Origin: Vanilla planifolia
Lineage: Eukaryota; Streptophyta; Magnoliopsida; Asparagales; Orchidaceae
Assembly: GCA_023846275.1 (NCBI GenBank)
Contig: JAIUJO010000140.1
Coordinates: forward strand, 1,277,236 to 1,341,235
Length of the DNA stretch: 64,000 nt
Direction: 5' to 3'
The notes below the pieces were generated by a model that had not been told where the DNA came from, ran no database searches, and saw nothing but the letters and a program-made list of their open reading frames with translations. Both the position numbers and the translations under genes were made by a program. Numbering within the stretch: position 1 is the stretch's first letter; every line of letters starts with the position of its first letter. Positions 13,261 through 28,738 of the stretch are shown here, piece by piece.

Positions 13261-16200
13261 GTGTGTGTGTGTGCATGTGGCATATGTTTTTGCATGTATG
13301 TGTGTATGTTTGTGTCCATGTTTACACATGTGTATGCTTATAGTGTTTGTGAGTGCATGTATGCATGTGTGGGTGTGCATGTGTGTGTGGGTGTGCATGT
13401 GTGTGTGTGTGTGGATGCATGTGTGTGCATGTGTGTTTCTGTATGGATGTGTGTGTGCATGCATGTGCTTGTGTGTGTATCTGTGTGCATGTGTGTCTTA
13501 TGCATGCACGTATGTGTGTGCATGTGTGTGTGTGTATGTGTTTGTTTGAGATCATGCGTGTGTGTGCATTGAAGTTTGTGTGTGTGTGCATGTGTTTGTG
13601 TGTGCGAGTGTTTGAGTGTGTATGTGCATACAAGTCTATGGGTGCATATGCATGTGTGTGTATGTAGTTATGCTTATGAATGCCTATGTGTGTCTGTGTA
13701 TTTACATATATGAGTATGTGTGTGTGTGCATGCATGCTTGCATGCATGTGTGTGTGTGTGCATGTCTACGTATGTGTTCATGTTTGTATGTGCATGTATA
13801 TATGGTGCTCATTTGAGTGTGTGCATAAGAGCATGTATGTGTGTGTGTTCATATGTATTTGTGCATGTGCATCCATAAGTGTATATGTTGTACACAAATG
13901 TGCATGTGTGTATACATGAGTGTGTGTGGTGTGTGTGCATATGCATGTATGTGTATGCTTGTGTCTTTATATGTGTGCATGTGTGCTTGTGTGAATGTGC
14001 ACATGTGTGTACAGGCACGTGTTTTTATGTGTGTATGCATAGATGTATGTTCCTATGTGTGTGTGTAGGTGTGAGTGCAAGTATGTTCTTGTGGGTTCAC
14101 ATGTGTATATATGGTGGTCCATGTGTAAGCATGTACATGTGTGTGTGTATTTACATGCATGAGTATCTGTGTGTGTGTGTGTATGCATGCATGCATGTGT
14201 GCATGTGTGTGTGCATGTGCAGACTTGTATTTGTGTGTTAGTCTGAGGGTGTATCTGTGTGTTCATGTGTGTGGGTTTGTGTATTTTAGCATGTGCATGT
14301 GTGTCTACACACAAGCTTGTGTGTTGGCATATTTGTATTCACATATTTGTGCATGGGTGTAGGTGTGTATGAATTTTCATGTGGGTGTGTGTGTGCATGT
14401 GCATGTGTGTGTTCATGAATGAATATATATATGCATGTGTAGTTTGTGTGTGTGTGTGGGCATCTACTTTTGCATGTGCATGTGTGATCATGTATGCGTA
14501 CATGTGTGTGCATGTATATGTGTGTGCATATGTTAGTGCATTTGTGTGTTCTTATGCACACATATGTGGGTGTACATGTGTGTTTATGCATGTGTGTATG
14601 TGTATATGTTTGTGGATGTGTGTGTGCATGTGCATGTGTGTATGTGTTTCTGCATGTCATTATGTACATATGTTTGTGCTTATACATGTATGTGTGTCTA
14701 TGTGTGTGCATATTTACCTATGCAAGTGTGTGTGTGTGTGTGTGTGTGTGCATGTGCATGTATTTGTGCTTGCTTGCATGTTTGCATGTATTTTTTTGAG
14801 TGCATGTGTGTCTTTTTGTGTGTGCATGTGTTCACACATTTTTCTATGTGTGTGTATGCATGCATATATGTGAGTTTCTATATTTATGTGCATGTGTGTC
14901 TATGTGTACACATGTATAGTGGCATACATGTGTGTGTATGTGTCTAGTTGTGCACATGTGTGCCATGCACGTATGCATGCATATGTGCTTAAATGCATGT
15001 GGGTGTGTGTGGGCTTATGTGTGCATGTGTATGTTCCTATGTATTTTTATGTGAGTGTACATTTATGTGTGTGTACGTGTGTATCTGTGTGTGTTTACGT
15101 GTACATGTTTGTATGTGTGTGGATGCGTACGTATGTGTACATGTTTGTGAGTCTTCGTGTGTACGTATGTGTGTGTGTGTGCATTGGCCTATGTGTCTAC
15201 ATGTGTGTGCATGAGCTTATGCTTCCATGTGCATGCATGTGTGTGTGTGCATGTACATGTACATGTACATATGAGTGTTTGTGTGTGTATATGTGTTTTT
15301 GTGTTTATGTGCATCTGTGAATATTGTGTGCATGTGTTTGAGTGTGTTCTTGCATGTGTGTGGGTGTGAACATGTGTGCTCGATGTACATGTAGGAAAGC
15401 ATGCATGTTTGTGCACATGTTTATATGTTTGTATTCATGTGTGTGTTTGTGTGTGCATGTGTGTAGGCTTGAGTCTATACACGTGTGTACTATTTGTGTT
15501 GTGTGTGTATGTAAGCATATGTGTCTATGCTTTGTATGTGTTGTGTGTTTGTGCATATGATTATGTGTGGATTGTGTTTGTGTGCATGTCTACATGCATA
15601 TCAGCATGTACATGTGTGTGTGTGTGTATGACTGTGTCTATATTTGCTGTATTTGTGCATGACCAAAATGTTCCTTTGTGGGTGTGTGAGAAAGAGAGTA
15701 TGTTTGCACACATGTGTATGCATGCATGTGTGTGTGAGTGCGTCTATATGTGTCTATGTTTTCGTAGTTGTGTGTGGGTTTGCATGTGTATTTGTGTGCT
15801 TATATGCATTTGTTCATGTGTATGAGGGTTTGTGTATCCATAGGTGTGTGCACTAACATATTTGTGTGTGTCTTCACAAGCACACATATGTGTGTGTGGG
15901 TGCATTTTTGTGTGTGCCTACTTATGTGTATTAGTTTGTGTGCATGTGTGTGTTTGTGTGTCAGTGTGTATCTATGTGCATGTGTGTATGTGCATAACAA
16001 AAATGGGTGTGTGTGTTCATGTGTGTGTGGATGTGCATGTGTGTGATTGTGAATGTGTGTTTACATGCGTGAGCTTCCATGTGTGAGTGTGTGTGTGTGT
16101 GTTTGTTCAACTTTATTTGTTTACATTTGTGTGTACATGTGTGTTATTGCTTGTATGTATGTGCATGTTTGTTTGTGTATAGTTCTGTGTGTATGTCCAT

Positions 16201-16541
16201 GCATTTGCATGTGTATGTGTGCAAGTGTGTTCATGTTAGTATGTGGGTGCATGTGTGCTTGTCATGTGTGTGTGTGCTTATGTTTTTGTCTGTGAGAATG
16301 TGTGTGCATTTGTGTGCATCATTGCATGTCTGAATGTGTGTAAGTGTGTCTATTTTTGTGTGAGAATGTGTGTTTGTATGTGCATGTTCTTGTGCATATG
16401 GATGTGTGTATGTGTATGTTTGGTTGTGTGTGTGCATGTGTTCGTACGTGTGTGGGTGTGCGTCAGAGTATGTGCATGTGTGTGTGTGTGCAAGCTCTTA
16501 TGTGTGCATGTGTGTGTGCATATGTGCATGTGCACGTAAGT

Positions 16542-16554
16542 GAGAGAGAGAGAG
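16542..16554. repeat. (GA)6 microsatellite
   Basis: GAGAGAGAGAGAG lies between CGTAAGT and TGTGTGTG. It is a short polypurine break in the TG alternation, and is the complement type of the (TC)8 at 7,762. Confidence 0.9.
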
Positions 16555-19500
16555 TGTGTGTGTGTGTGTATGCATGCATATGTGTATGTGTGTGCATTTG
16601 CAAGTGTGTGTGCATGTATGGGTGTGTACATGATTGCGTTCATGTCTTTTCATTTGAGTCTATGTTTGTGTGTGTATGTGCAAGCATATGTGTCTTTGTA
16701 TGCATGTGCATATGTGCATGTGGGCATGTGCATGTAGGTGAGTGTGCATGTGTGTACATACATGAGCACGTACTTATGTATGTGTATGTATCTAGTCATG
16801 TGTTTGTGTGCATATGTGTCTGTGTGCTTGAATGTGTGTCTTTGTGTATGTGTGTATATATGAGTTTGAGTGTGTGCTTGTGTAAATATTTGAGAGCCTG
16901 TGTGTGTACATGTTTATGAGCTTGTGTGTGTGTGTGCACATGTGTATACTTATGCATATGTGTAAATCTACATAGGTATGTGTGTGCATGAGTCATGTGT
17001 GAAAGCATGTATGTTTGTTTGTGTGTGTGCACTTCTGTGCCTATATGCTCTTGTGTGTGTGTGTGCATGTCATGCAAGTGTGCAAGCATGCATGCACGTG
17101 CATGTGTGTGATTGGGTGGGTGTGTGTGTACATGTTTGGGTGCAAATAGACATGTGTGCATGTGTGTGTGTTTGTGTATGTATGTTTGCTTGTGTGTGCG
17201 AGCATGTGTGTGTGTTTGTGTATGTGTGTACATGCAAGTGTATCATGTTTGTGTTTATGCGTGTGTGTGTGTATGGATGTGCATGCATGTTTGTGTGTGC
17301 ATGTGCATGTGTGTGTGTGTGCACATGTGCATGCATGCATGTGTACTGTTGTTCATGTGTTCATGTGACTATAAAGTACATATGTGTGCATGTGTGTCGT
17401 TGTGTCTGCATGTATTTGTGTGCATATGGGTACATACAAGTGTGTTTAGGTGTTTTTTTGTTTATAAGTGCAATTGAATTTTTGCATGTCAATTTATTTA
17501 TGTGTGTATGTGTGCATGGGTATATTTATGCCTATGTGCATGTGCATATGTGTGGTTTTTTGTTGTGTGAGTGTGGTTGGTGTGTTTGTGTGTGCCATTA
17601 TGTGCATATATTATATGTGTGCATGGGTGTATGCATGTCCACAAGTGTACATGCATTCGCATGCATGTGTTTTTTTATTAATGTGTGGGTCCCTATTTGT
17701 ATATTTCATGTGCATGTGTGTGTGTGTGTGTGGTGAGCATGCATGTGTATGCATGCATGTGTGTGCTTATATGCATGTGAGTCTATGTGTGTGATTGTAT
17801 ATGTGTGCATGTTTATACATGTGTGTTCAGGTGTGTGCCTATGCGTGTGTGTGCGTGGGTGTTTACACATGTGCATCTGTGTGCTTGTATCTATGTGTAC
17901 TTTTGTACGTGTTTGCATATGTGTTTCTATGTTTTCCTATGTGTGTTTGTATGTGAGTGTGTTTGTTTGTATCTATAGGTGCATGGGTGTGTATGTGTTA
18001 CTATGCATATGCATGTGTCATTATTTTCTTGTGTGTGTGAGTCAACATGCATATCAATGTGTGCATGCATGTGTATATGTGTGTGTGTGTTTGTGTGTGT
18101 GCATGTGTGAGTTTGTATCTGCATGTGTATGTGTGATTGTGTGTATATATTTGTGTGTGCACATATGCATGCATCTACATATATTTGAGTATCTATGCAT
18201 GTATGCACATGTGTAGATGTGTGAGTGTGTTCATATGTGTGGATGTGTATGGGTGTTTTTGTTTGTGTTTATGTGTAAGTGTGCATGTTTTAGTGTGCAT
18301 GTAGGCACATGTGTGTGTATTTGTATGCATATGTATGTATGTAAGTGTGTGATTATGAATGTGCTTGCATGGATGTGCATACATGTGTGCATGTGTAGGT
18401 GTATCTATGTGTGAGTGGGTGTATTTTGTGTGAGTCTATGTGTGCTTGTGTGTGCTTGTATGTATGTGCATTTATGTGCCTTTGTGTTTGCACAAGTGTG
18501 TGCATGTCTGTGTGCTAATTCATATGCATGTGTGTGTGTGTGTGTGTGTTTGTATGTATGTGTTTGCATATATGTGTGTGTGTGTGTGTGAAAGTGTGTG
18601 ATTGTGTAGATGTGTTTGTACTTATGTGTATGTATGTGCATGTGTGTGTGTGAGTTTTTGTGCATGTGAGTGCATGTGAGTGTGCTTGTATGTATGCCTA
18701 TGTGATTGTGTGTAAGGGCATATGTGTGTGCATGCAAATGCACATGTGAATACATGTGTGTGGGGGTGGGTGTGTGTGCATCTATGCATGTGTTTATGTG
18801 TGTGCATGCATACATGTGTGCTTGTGTGTAGCTATACGTGTGAGTGTATTCACATTTACACCTGTGTAGTTGTGTGTGTATGCGTGCATGTGTGCATGTG
18901 TGTGTGTTTTAGTGTGTGTGGTGTGTTTGTGTATGTGCATGTGTGGGTGTGTATGTGTATGCATTCACACATGCATAAGTGCATATGCATGGGAGTGGGT
19001 GTAAGTGTATGTGTGTGTGCGTGTGTGTGTATGTGTGTGTGCATTTTTCTATGTGACTGTGACGATGTATTTGCCTATATATGTGTGTGTGTGTGCATGT
19101 GCGTGTGTGTGCATGTGCTTGTGTATGCATGTACATGTGTTTTTCTATGTGTGATATTTGTGTGCTTGCATGTGTATTAACATGTGTGCATGTGTGTGTG
19201 TATGTGTTTTTATGGATTTGTATTTGTGTTTGTGCATGTGTGCAAACATATGTGCATGTGGGTGTGTTTGGGCATATGGGTGTGTGTACGTGTATGTGGG
19301 CACCTATATGTGTTCAAATGCATATGCTAGCTTACATGTGTGTGTGTGTATGCTTATGTAGATTTGTGTGTGTACATTTTTGTGCTTATGCATATAGGTG
19401 CATGTGTGCATGTTGGTGTACATGTGTGTGTGAAAGTGTGTGTGCACATGTATATGTTATGCATTTGCATATGAGTGTGTGCTTTTGTATGTCTATGTGA

Positions 19501-21078
19501 GTTGGTTCCTGTGCATGTGAACATGTGAGTGTGGATATGCATGGGTGGTCGTGTGCATGGGTGTGTGTGTGTGCATGTGTGTGTGAGCATGAGTCTTTAT
19601 GTGTTTATGTATGTTTGTGCATATGAGTGTGTGTGTGTGTGTGTATGCAGGCATGCTTGTGTGCATTAGTACATGTGTGCACATGCACATAGGAGTGCAT
19701 GGGTGTGCACATGTGTGTGCATGTGCTTATGTGTGTGTATTTTTTATCTATGCCCATAGGACTATGTGATGTATGAGTGCATGTATGCATGCATGTGGGT
19801 GGGTGGGTGTATATATGTATAGGTATGTGTGTGCATACACATGTGTGCATGCTTGCATGTCTTTGTATGTGCGCTGTGTCTGCGTAAGAATGTGCATGCG
19901 TGTTATGCTTGTGTCTGTGTGTGCACAAGTGTGCACATGTGTGTTTGTGCATGTGTTTGTATGTGTAGCTATGTGTGTGTATGTGTTAATGTGCATGTGT
20001 GCATACATGTCTCTTTGTGTGTGCATGTTCATGTATATGTGGGTTTGTGTGTTTGTGCATGTGCTTATGTGTGTGAGTGTGCATGCATATGTGTGTATAG
20101 GTGTGTTTATTAGTGTGCATGTGTACATGCATGCATGCATGTGTGTTCATGTGCGTGTGCATGCTAGCACTTGTGGTGTGTATGGATGTGTGTTTATGTC
20201 TGTGTGTGTGTGTGAGTGTTCATGTGCATGCATTCTTGTGTGTGCACATCTATGTGCATGTGTGTGTATGTGTGCCTGTTTGTATCCATGTGTTCATGTG
20301 TATGTGGATTTATGAGACTATGGGTGCATGTGGGTGTGCTTGTTTGTGCATGTACTTATGAATGTGTGTGTGTTTGTGTGAATTTATGTGTGTGCATGTT
20401 CGTATGTGTCTTTATGTGTGTTTACATGTCCATATGTGTGCATAATTTTGTTTTTGTGTGTGAACATATAGATGTGTGTGCATGCATGCATGCATCTTTG
20501 TGTGGGTGTGCATGTGTGCATGAGTTAGTGTATTTCAAAGTGCGCGACTGTGTCTATGCATTTGTGAAAGTGTTTATGCTTATTTTTATGTGTGCATGTG
20601 TTTGTGTGCATGTGCAATTATGTATGCATGCACACACATGAGAGTGTGTGTGTGTGTGTGCATTTGTGCGTGATTTAAAATGTGCATATGCCTATATGCT
20701 TGCATGTGTATGTGTGTGTGTACGTGTGTGCATGTGTTTTCTTGTGTGTGTATATGCATGTGCGTGAGTGCTTGTGTGTGCACATGTGCAAGTGTGTGTG
20801 CATGTGTGTCTATGTACGTATGTGTTTGTATGCACAAGTGTGTGCATGTGTAGAATGCATGCGTGACTGCATATGTACATGTGTTCTTGCTTGTGCACCA
20901 CTATGTGTGTGTGTGTTTTTGTATTCTTGTACATAAGCATCCAAGTGTTATGTGCATGCATGTGTATGCATGTGTGCACGAGTGTGTGGATGGTTTTTTG
21001 CATATGTGCATATGGATGCATGAGAGTGTGTTTGGGTATGCAAGTGCTTTGTGTTTGTTTGTCCATATGTGTATGTGT

Positions 21079-21128
21079 TTGCCTATGTTTTATGTGTGTG
21101 TGCTTGCCTATGTTTTATGTGTGTGTAT
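21079..21128. repeat. 25 bp tandem duplication (TTGCCTATGTTTTATGTG)
   Basis: GCCTATGTTTTATGTGTGTG occurs at 21,081 and again at 21,106, an exact local duplication with a 25-base period. It shows that short-range duplication is still active or recent within the otherwise degenerate TG block. Confidence 0.85.
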
Positions 21129-24100
21129 TTGTGCATATGTGTTTGAGCATGTGTGTGCATATGTGTGTGCATGTGCATGTGTGTACATATGCACGTGTGT
21201 GTGTATGTTGTTTTGTGATCATTTGTTTGTGTATGCTTGTGAGTGTGCATGGGTAAGTGCATGTTTGATTATGTGTGTGCATTCATCGATGTGTGTCTAG
21301 TTGTGTGTGAGCATATATGTGTGGGTGGGTGTGTGAGCATATATAAGCTCATATGTGTGTATAGGTATGTACACAAGTGTATGAGTGTGTGTGCATGATA
21401 GTGTGTGTATGTGTTTCATGTGCATGCATATCTACATCAGCACAAATCTATGTGCATGTGTATTTGTGCATGTGTGCCTATGTTTTTATTTGCATGTGTG
21501 TTCTATTGTATGTGAGTGCATGTTTGTGCATGTGCATGTGTGCATGTGTGCATGTGTATTTGTATGCATGTACATATGTGAATGCATGTGTATGTGCATT
21601 TGTGTTGGTTTGCATATGTGTGATTGTACATGTGTGTGATAGTATTCATGTGTGTGTGTGTATGTGCCTGTGTGGGGGTGTGTGTGTGTGAATACAAGTG
21701 TGTGTGTGTGCATGTGTGAGTGTATAGCTGTGTGTGTGGGTGCATGTCTATTTATTTATTTTCATGTGTGTGTGTATGTGTTCAAATGTGTGTGCATGTG
21801 GACAAATGTGTGTGCACTTGGATGCATGTGTGTCTATTCATGTGCAAGTGTGAGATTATACATGTGTGTCTGTGTTTGTACACACATGTATGTGCATGTA
21901 TGTGTGTATGCATGCTTGTGTCTTGTGCATTTGTTTGCAATTGAGTTTTCCTATGTGTGTGTGCTTGTGTGCCTACACATGTTTGTGTGTATCTTTGTGA
22001 GAGTATGTGTGTGCTAGTGGAGATGCATGCATGTGTGTGCATGTTTGTGCACATACGTGTGTGCATATGTGTGTGCATGTGTGTGTTTGTCTTATTGTAT
22101 TGATACGTGAATGTGTGTGTGTTTGTTTGTGTGTGTATGTGTGAGTTTTTGTGCATGTGACTATGTATTTGATTGAATGTACACTTAGGTCAATGTGTGG
22201 GTGCATGTGTATGTATATGCTTGTATGTGTGTGTATGCATGTGTTTGTGTGCATGTCTCTGTGCATGGATACAAGTGTGAAGGTGTGTTTGTTTGTGTGT
22301 GTGTGCATGTGTTCAGGATTGCATATGAACATGTTTTTTTAATATGTCTTTGTGCTTACGTGTTTATGTGTAGGTTTGTATGACAATTTGAGCTTTTGTG
22401 TGTGCATGTCTGCTTGCATGTGTGTGCAAGTTTTTAGCTTTTGTGTGCATATTGTGTCTGTGCATCTATGTGTGTGCTTGTGCATGCATGTGTGTTTGTT
22501 TGTGCCTATGCTTATGTGCATGTATGTGTGCATGTGTGTGTGCATGCATCTTTGTGTTTATTCTTATATGTATTGGTGTGTGTCTACATGCGTGTGAGCA
22601 TGGACCTATGTTTGTGTGTGCATGTGCATATGCATGTGTGTGCATGTGCATACATGTCTTTGTGTGTGCATGTTGGTTTGTGGGTGTGTGTGCTTTTGTG
22701 TGCATGTGTATGAGTATGTGTGTGTGCATCAATGTTTATGTGTGTGTGTGTGTGTGCATGCATGTGCACATATTCATATATGTCTGTGAGACTATATGTG
22801 TGCATATCTAGAAGCATGTGTATGTGTCTATGCATGTTTTTGTGCATGATGTGCATGTTCTTGTGCATGCATATATGTACGCTTGTGTGTGTATACATGT
22901 GTATGTGTGTGTACATGTGTGTATGTATGTGTGTATGCACCTATGTGCATATGTGTTCTTGTGAGTGTGCAAGTGTTGGTGTATGTGAGTGTGCAAGCAT
23001 GTGTGCATGTGCATGTGTTTGAGGCTAAGTGTGTGTGTGTGTGTGTCCATGTATGTTTGTTTAGGATTATGTGCACATGTGTGTGTGTTCATGTGTGTGT
23101 GTTCATGTGTATGTGTTTGTGTGTGTACGTGCGAGTGTGTGCATGTGTGTATGCATTTGTGTTTGTGTCTTATGAGCACAGTTGTGCATGTGTGTACGTG
23201 TATATGTGTATGTGAGTGAGTATGGATGTGGGTATTTGTTTATGCATGTGCATCCATGTGTGTGTCTCTATGTGTGTATGTGTTCTTGTGATTGTGCATG
23301 TGTGTGTACATGAGGATGTATAGGTGCATTGGTTTGTTTGTACGTGTGTGTGCATGTGTTATTATGTGTGCTAGTGCAGGTGCATGTGAGGATGCAAGCA
23401 TGTGTGTGTCTGCATGTGTTTGTGTGAGCATTTATGAGCACAAGTGTGTGTAGGCATGTGTACATGTATGTATGTTTTGGGTGCATGTGCACGTGTTTGT
23501 GTACGTGCATGTGTTTTTGTGTTGTGTATGTGTGTGCACATACTAGTGTATGCATTGTTGTGTGTGTATTATGTGCAATTATATGCATGTGTGCAGGTGC
23601 ATATGTGTGTGAGTGTATGAGTGTGGGTATATGTTTATGCATGTGCATCAGTGTGTGTGTTTGTGCATGTGTATATGTGTGTGCATGTGTGTGTGTGTTT
23701 ATATGTGTGCATGTACCTATGATTGTGCATATGTGTGTGTGCATGTGATAGTGCATGTGCATACCTATGTCTAGCAATGGTTATGTTTATGTGAATGCAC
23801 AATGCATGTGTATACGTATGTTCCTATACTTGCATGTGTGTGCATGTATGTATGGTTGTATGAGTGTATGCATTTGTGTGCATATGAGTGCTTATAATTA
23901 GGTGTGGTTATACATTTTCTTTCATATACATGTGCTTTTGTATGTGTATGTCCATGCACATGTTTTTGTGAGTGTTTTATGTGTGTCTATACATGGGTTT
24001 GTGTGTACATGTGTGTGTGCATCTTCTTGTGTATAGGTATGTGTGTGTGTATATGCATGCTTGTGTGTGCATGGGGGCATACATGTGGGCAAGTGTGTGT

Positions 24101-27100
24101 GAGTGAGTGGCAATGTGTGGGTGTTTGTATACTTGTGTGTGTGTGCATCTATGTGTGTGTGTGTGCATATGTGGGTGGGTGTGTGCATATGTGCATGTGT
24201 TATTTTTGTGCATCGATGCATAAACGTGCATGGATGTATAAGTGTTTTTGTGTACATATCTATGTGTGTGTGTGTGTCTATGCATATGTGTGTGTATGAG
24301 TGTGTGTGTGTACATGCATGTGCATGTTTGTGTGTGTATGTGCATGTGCACAAAGTGTGTGTGTGTGATTGTATGTGTGAGTGTGTGCATGTGTGTATAT
24401 ATGTGTGTGCAAGTGTGTGTATACATTTAAGTGCATATATATGTACATGTGTATTTGTGTGTGTTCAAATGTGTGTGCATTTTTCTGAGCCTTTGTTTAT
24501 ATGTATGTGTCTGTGCATATGAGTGTGCATGTGTGTGTGTGTGTTGGTGCATGAGCATTTGTGTTCATATACATGTGCATGTGTGCATGTGTGTGTGAGT
24601 GCATGTGCATGTGAGTTTGTACATGTGTGCATCTTTGCATTTGTGTGCATCTTTACATGTGTGTGAATGTGTGCATATGTTTATGTGTGAATGTTAGTGT
24701 CTATGTATGGGCATCTATGTGTTCCTGTGCATGGGTGTGTCTATGTGTTCATGTATGCATGTGTGATATGTGAGTGTGTATGCATGTATGTGTGCATGTG
24801 TGCACATTTGAGTGCATGTGGGTGAGTGTACATATGTCCATGTGTCTATGTGCATGTTTCTATATGTTTTTGTGCATGTGTTCAAGTCTATTAGCTTGTG
24901 TGAGTGTGTGTGCTTATGCATGTGAGTGTGCTTGCATGTACATGTACATATATGTTTGTAATAATGCATGTGCATGTGCATTTGTGTTCATAGTAGTATG
25001 TGTGTCTGTCTTTGGGTACTTGTGTGTGTGTGCATGTGCATCAGCATACATGATTATGTGTGTACGTGCATCATTGCATGTGTGTTCATGTGTGTGCTAT
25101 ATGGTTGGGTGTGTGTGTTATCTATGCATACACATGTGCGTGTGCCTATGTGAGGGCATGTGTATGTGTGTGTGCATACATCTTTGTATTCATGTTCGTG
25201 TGTGTTATGTATATATGTGCATATATATACATGTTTGTGTGTGTTTTTGTGATGTGGGATAATGTGTGCATGCATATGTGTGTGCGCGCATGTGCATGCA
25301 TCTGCATGTGTTCATGTATGTGTGTCTATGAGAATATATGTGTGCAAGTCTATAAGCTTATGTGTGTGTGTATTTGTGTTCCTATGCATTAGTGTGATTA
25401 TCGATGTGCTTGTACTTATGCATGCATGTGTGTTTGTTTATTTTTGCATGATCATGTGCATGTGTGCATGTATGTGTGGGTGTGTGTGTGGGTGGTAGTG
25501 TGTGTGTGTGCACATTTTTTTATATGTGCATTTGTTTGCACTTGTGTATTTGTGTGTGTAAGTATGGGTGCATACATGAGTGCATGTTGTGCAAGTATGT
25601 AAGAATGTGTGTGCATCAATGTGTATGTGTGTTTGTTTGTATGTGCCAGTGTGTGTGTGTATGACTGTGTGTTTGTGTGTGTGCATGTGTTTTGTATATG
25701 CATGGCTGTATGTATTTATGTGTGTGTGTTGTGTTTGCATGTGTGCATATGTGTGTATGGATGTGGGTCTGTGTTTATGCATGTTCATCTATGTGTGTGC
25801 ACGTGTGATTGTATGCATGTGTGTGTGTGTGCATGTGTGTGTGCATGTGTCTGTGTGTGGATATACCCATGTTTGTGCATGTGTGTAGGTGTGCATATAT
25901 TCATATGAGCACACAATGTGTGTGTATATGCATGTATGTGTGTATGCTTGTTTGTGCATGTTTGTGTGCATGTGTGTGTCTATGTATGCATGTGTGGTTG
26001 TGTGTGCACATGCATTTGTGTGCATGTGAGTTTGTACAAGTGTGTGTGGGTGTGCATTTATTTGCACGCACATGTGCTTTCATACATATCTGTCCATGCA
26101 TATGTGTTTGTGTCTTTGTTTTTATGTATGCATGGGCTTGTGTGTGCATGTGCATATGTATGTGTTAGTGTGTGGTTCATGTATGTGTGTGTGTGCTCTT
26201 GTGTGTTTGTAGAAGCAAACATGTGTGTGAGCATGCATGTGAGGGAGTGGTTGTGTGTATGTGGTTGTGTACGTGTGCATATGCATGGGTATGTGTATGC
26301 TTGCATGATTTACTTATGTGCATCTGTGTGAGTGAGCATGTGCTTGCATGTTCTTATATGTGAGTGTTTGTGCAGGCATGTGCACGTGTGTGTTTGGGTG
26401 CATCTGTGTGCAAGTCTTTGTGCATGCATGTGTATGTATATATGTGTGTGTGTATGTCTATGTGTGTATATTCATGTGTGTGTGTGTGCATGTGCATGTA
26501 TGTGAATGTGCCTATATTAGTGTGTGTGTGTGTGTGTGTTTGTTTGTGTGAGCATGCATGTGTGTGCTTATGTGTGATTGTGTGCATATATGTGTGCGCG
26601 TATATGTTTGTGTGTGTCCATGCATGTCACTGTGTGGGTGTGTGTGTATGTGTGTGTGTGTATGTGTTTGTGCATCATGTTTATTTGCATGTGTTGGTTT
26701 GTGTGAGTGTTCATATGTATGTACTTGTGTGTTCATGTGTGTGTGTGTGTGTGTACATGTGTATGTCTATGAACCTTTGTGTATGTGTGTTCCAATGTAT
26801 ATGAGTGTCCATTTATGTGCATGAGCATATGTGTTTGTCTGCATGTGCACATGTGCATGGGTACATGCATGCATGTATGTGTGAGCAAGTGCATGTGCAT
26901 GCATGTTTGTGTGTGCATATGACTTTATGTGTGTATGCAAGTGTGCATTTGTTTAATGTTACTGTGTGCATATGAATGTCAATGCATGGGTGTTTATTTG
27001 TGCCTGTGCATGGGCGTTGTGTTTGTAGGTATGTGCATTTGTGTGTGGTGTGTGGGTGTGTTCGTGTGTGTTTGCATGTATTCATGTGTGCATGCATGTT

Positions 27101-28738
27101 TGTGTTCATTTGTGTGGCTGTGTCCACATGTGTGCATATGTGTGTGTATGTGTGTGTGCAAGTGATTGAGTTTGTGTGTATGTGTGTGTGCCTATATGGG
27201 TGCATATTTGTTCATATTATTGTGTGTTTATGCTTAGGTGCTTGTGTGTTGTGCTTGTATAAGTGCATGTGTGCATGTTTATGTATGTGTGCATATATGC
27301 ATGTGCAAGTATGTGTGTGTGCATGTTGGGTTGCATGTGTGTTTCCATGTATGGGCATATGTGTGTAGCTGTATGTTGGCATGTATTTGTGGTTGTGTAC
27401 GTGTGCATGTGTTATGTATGTGTTTACATGCATTTAAGTGTGTTCTTGTGTGTATGTGCATGTGGGTGCATATGTGTAATGCAAGTGAGCAAGCATGTTT
27501 ATGTGTGTGTGTGCTAGTATATGTTTGGGTAAGTGGGTGTGCACATGTGTGTGTGTGCATGTGCAGCACATGTATGTTTGTGTGCATGTGCATGTGTGTT
27601 TTTATGTGTGAGCATGCTTGTATATGTTTGTATGAGTGGATGCACATGTGCAGATATGCATGTTTTTGTGTTTAATGTGTGTGCATGTGTATGCGTGGGT
27701 ATGCATGCATCTTTGTGTTTGTGCATATGTGTGTGCATGTGTGTGTGCATGCATGCCTATGTGTTTGTGTGTGTTTGTGTAGTTGTGCATGCATGCCAGA
27801 CTATTCAAGTGTTTCTATTCATGCATGTATGTGTGTGTATATGTTTATGAGTGTATTTGTGTATGTGCACATGCACATGTGTGTGTGTTGGCATGATTGT
27901 GCTTGGGTATGTGTGTGTTATTATGTGTGTGGGTCTACATCCATATGCAAGTGTGTGCATGTATTTGTGTGCCTATTTATGTGTATACTTATGTGTGTTC
28001 ATATGTGTGTGCCTGTACATATGTGTGCTTGTGTGTGTGTGCATGAGTATGCAAGTGTATTCACTTTTTTGTAATTAAGTACACACTTGTGTGTGCATAC
28101 GTGCACCTACATATGTGTGCATGTATGTGTGTATGTGTGCATGCATGTGGGCATGTGAGCAGCTCGTGGGTGTGTGTACTTGCATATGTGTGTGTGATTG
28201 TGAACATGTCTACATGAGCATGCATGTGTATGTGTGAGTGTATATGCAACTTTGGTTGCTTGTGCATGTGTGTGTACATGCGGCATGTGTATGTGTGGTT
28301 GTTTGTCGATGTGTATTTGTCTTGTACATGTGTGGTTGTGTTTATGTTCATGTGTGTGTGCATGTGCAAGCATGTATGCATTGGTAAGTGTGGTTGTCAG
28401 TGTCAGTGTGTGTGTCTATGTACGTGTGCAAGTGCATGCATGTTCATATATGTGTGTTCATGTTTGTGCATTTGCATGTGTGTGTATGTGAGTTTATGTG
28501 TGCATGTTTGCATGTACGTGTGTGAGCATGTTCTTGTACGTGCATGTGTGCGTGTGTGTATGCTTGTGTGCAAATGTGTATATTTGTGCACATGCATGTG
28601 TGTGCACATGTGTTTGTGTATGCATGTGTACGTGTGTGCTTGTGTGCATGTGTGTGTGTACATGCATTTTTTTGTGTATGTGTGTGTGTGTGTGTTCTAT
28701 GTGCGTGTGTTTGTGTGTGAGTATGTGTGTGTACAATT

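Noticed and set aside
17465..21955. Two GCAATTGA(G/A)TTTT words (~17,470 and ~21,938) as a further higher-order repeat
   Set aside because: The core is shared, but I could not find colinear matches in the flanks, so it may be coincidence.
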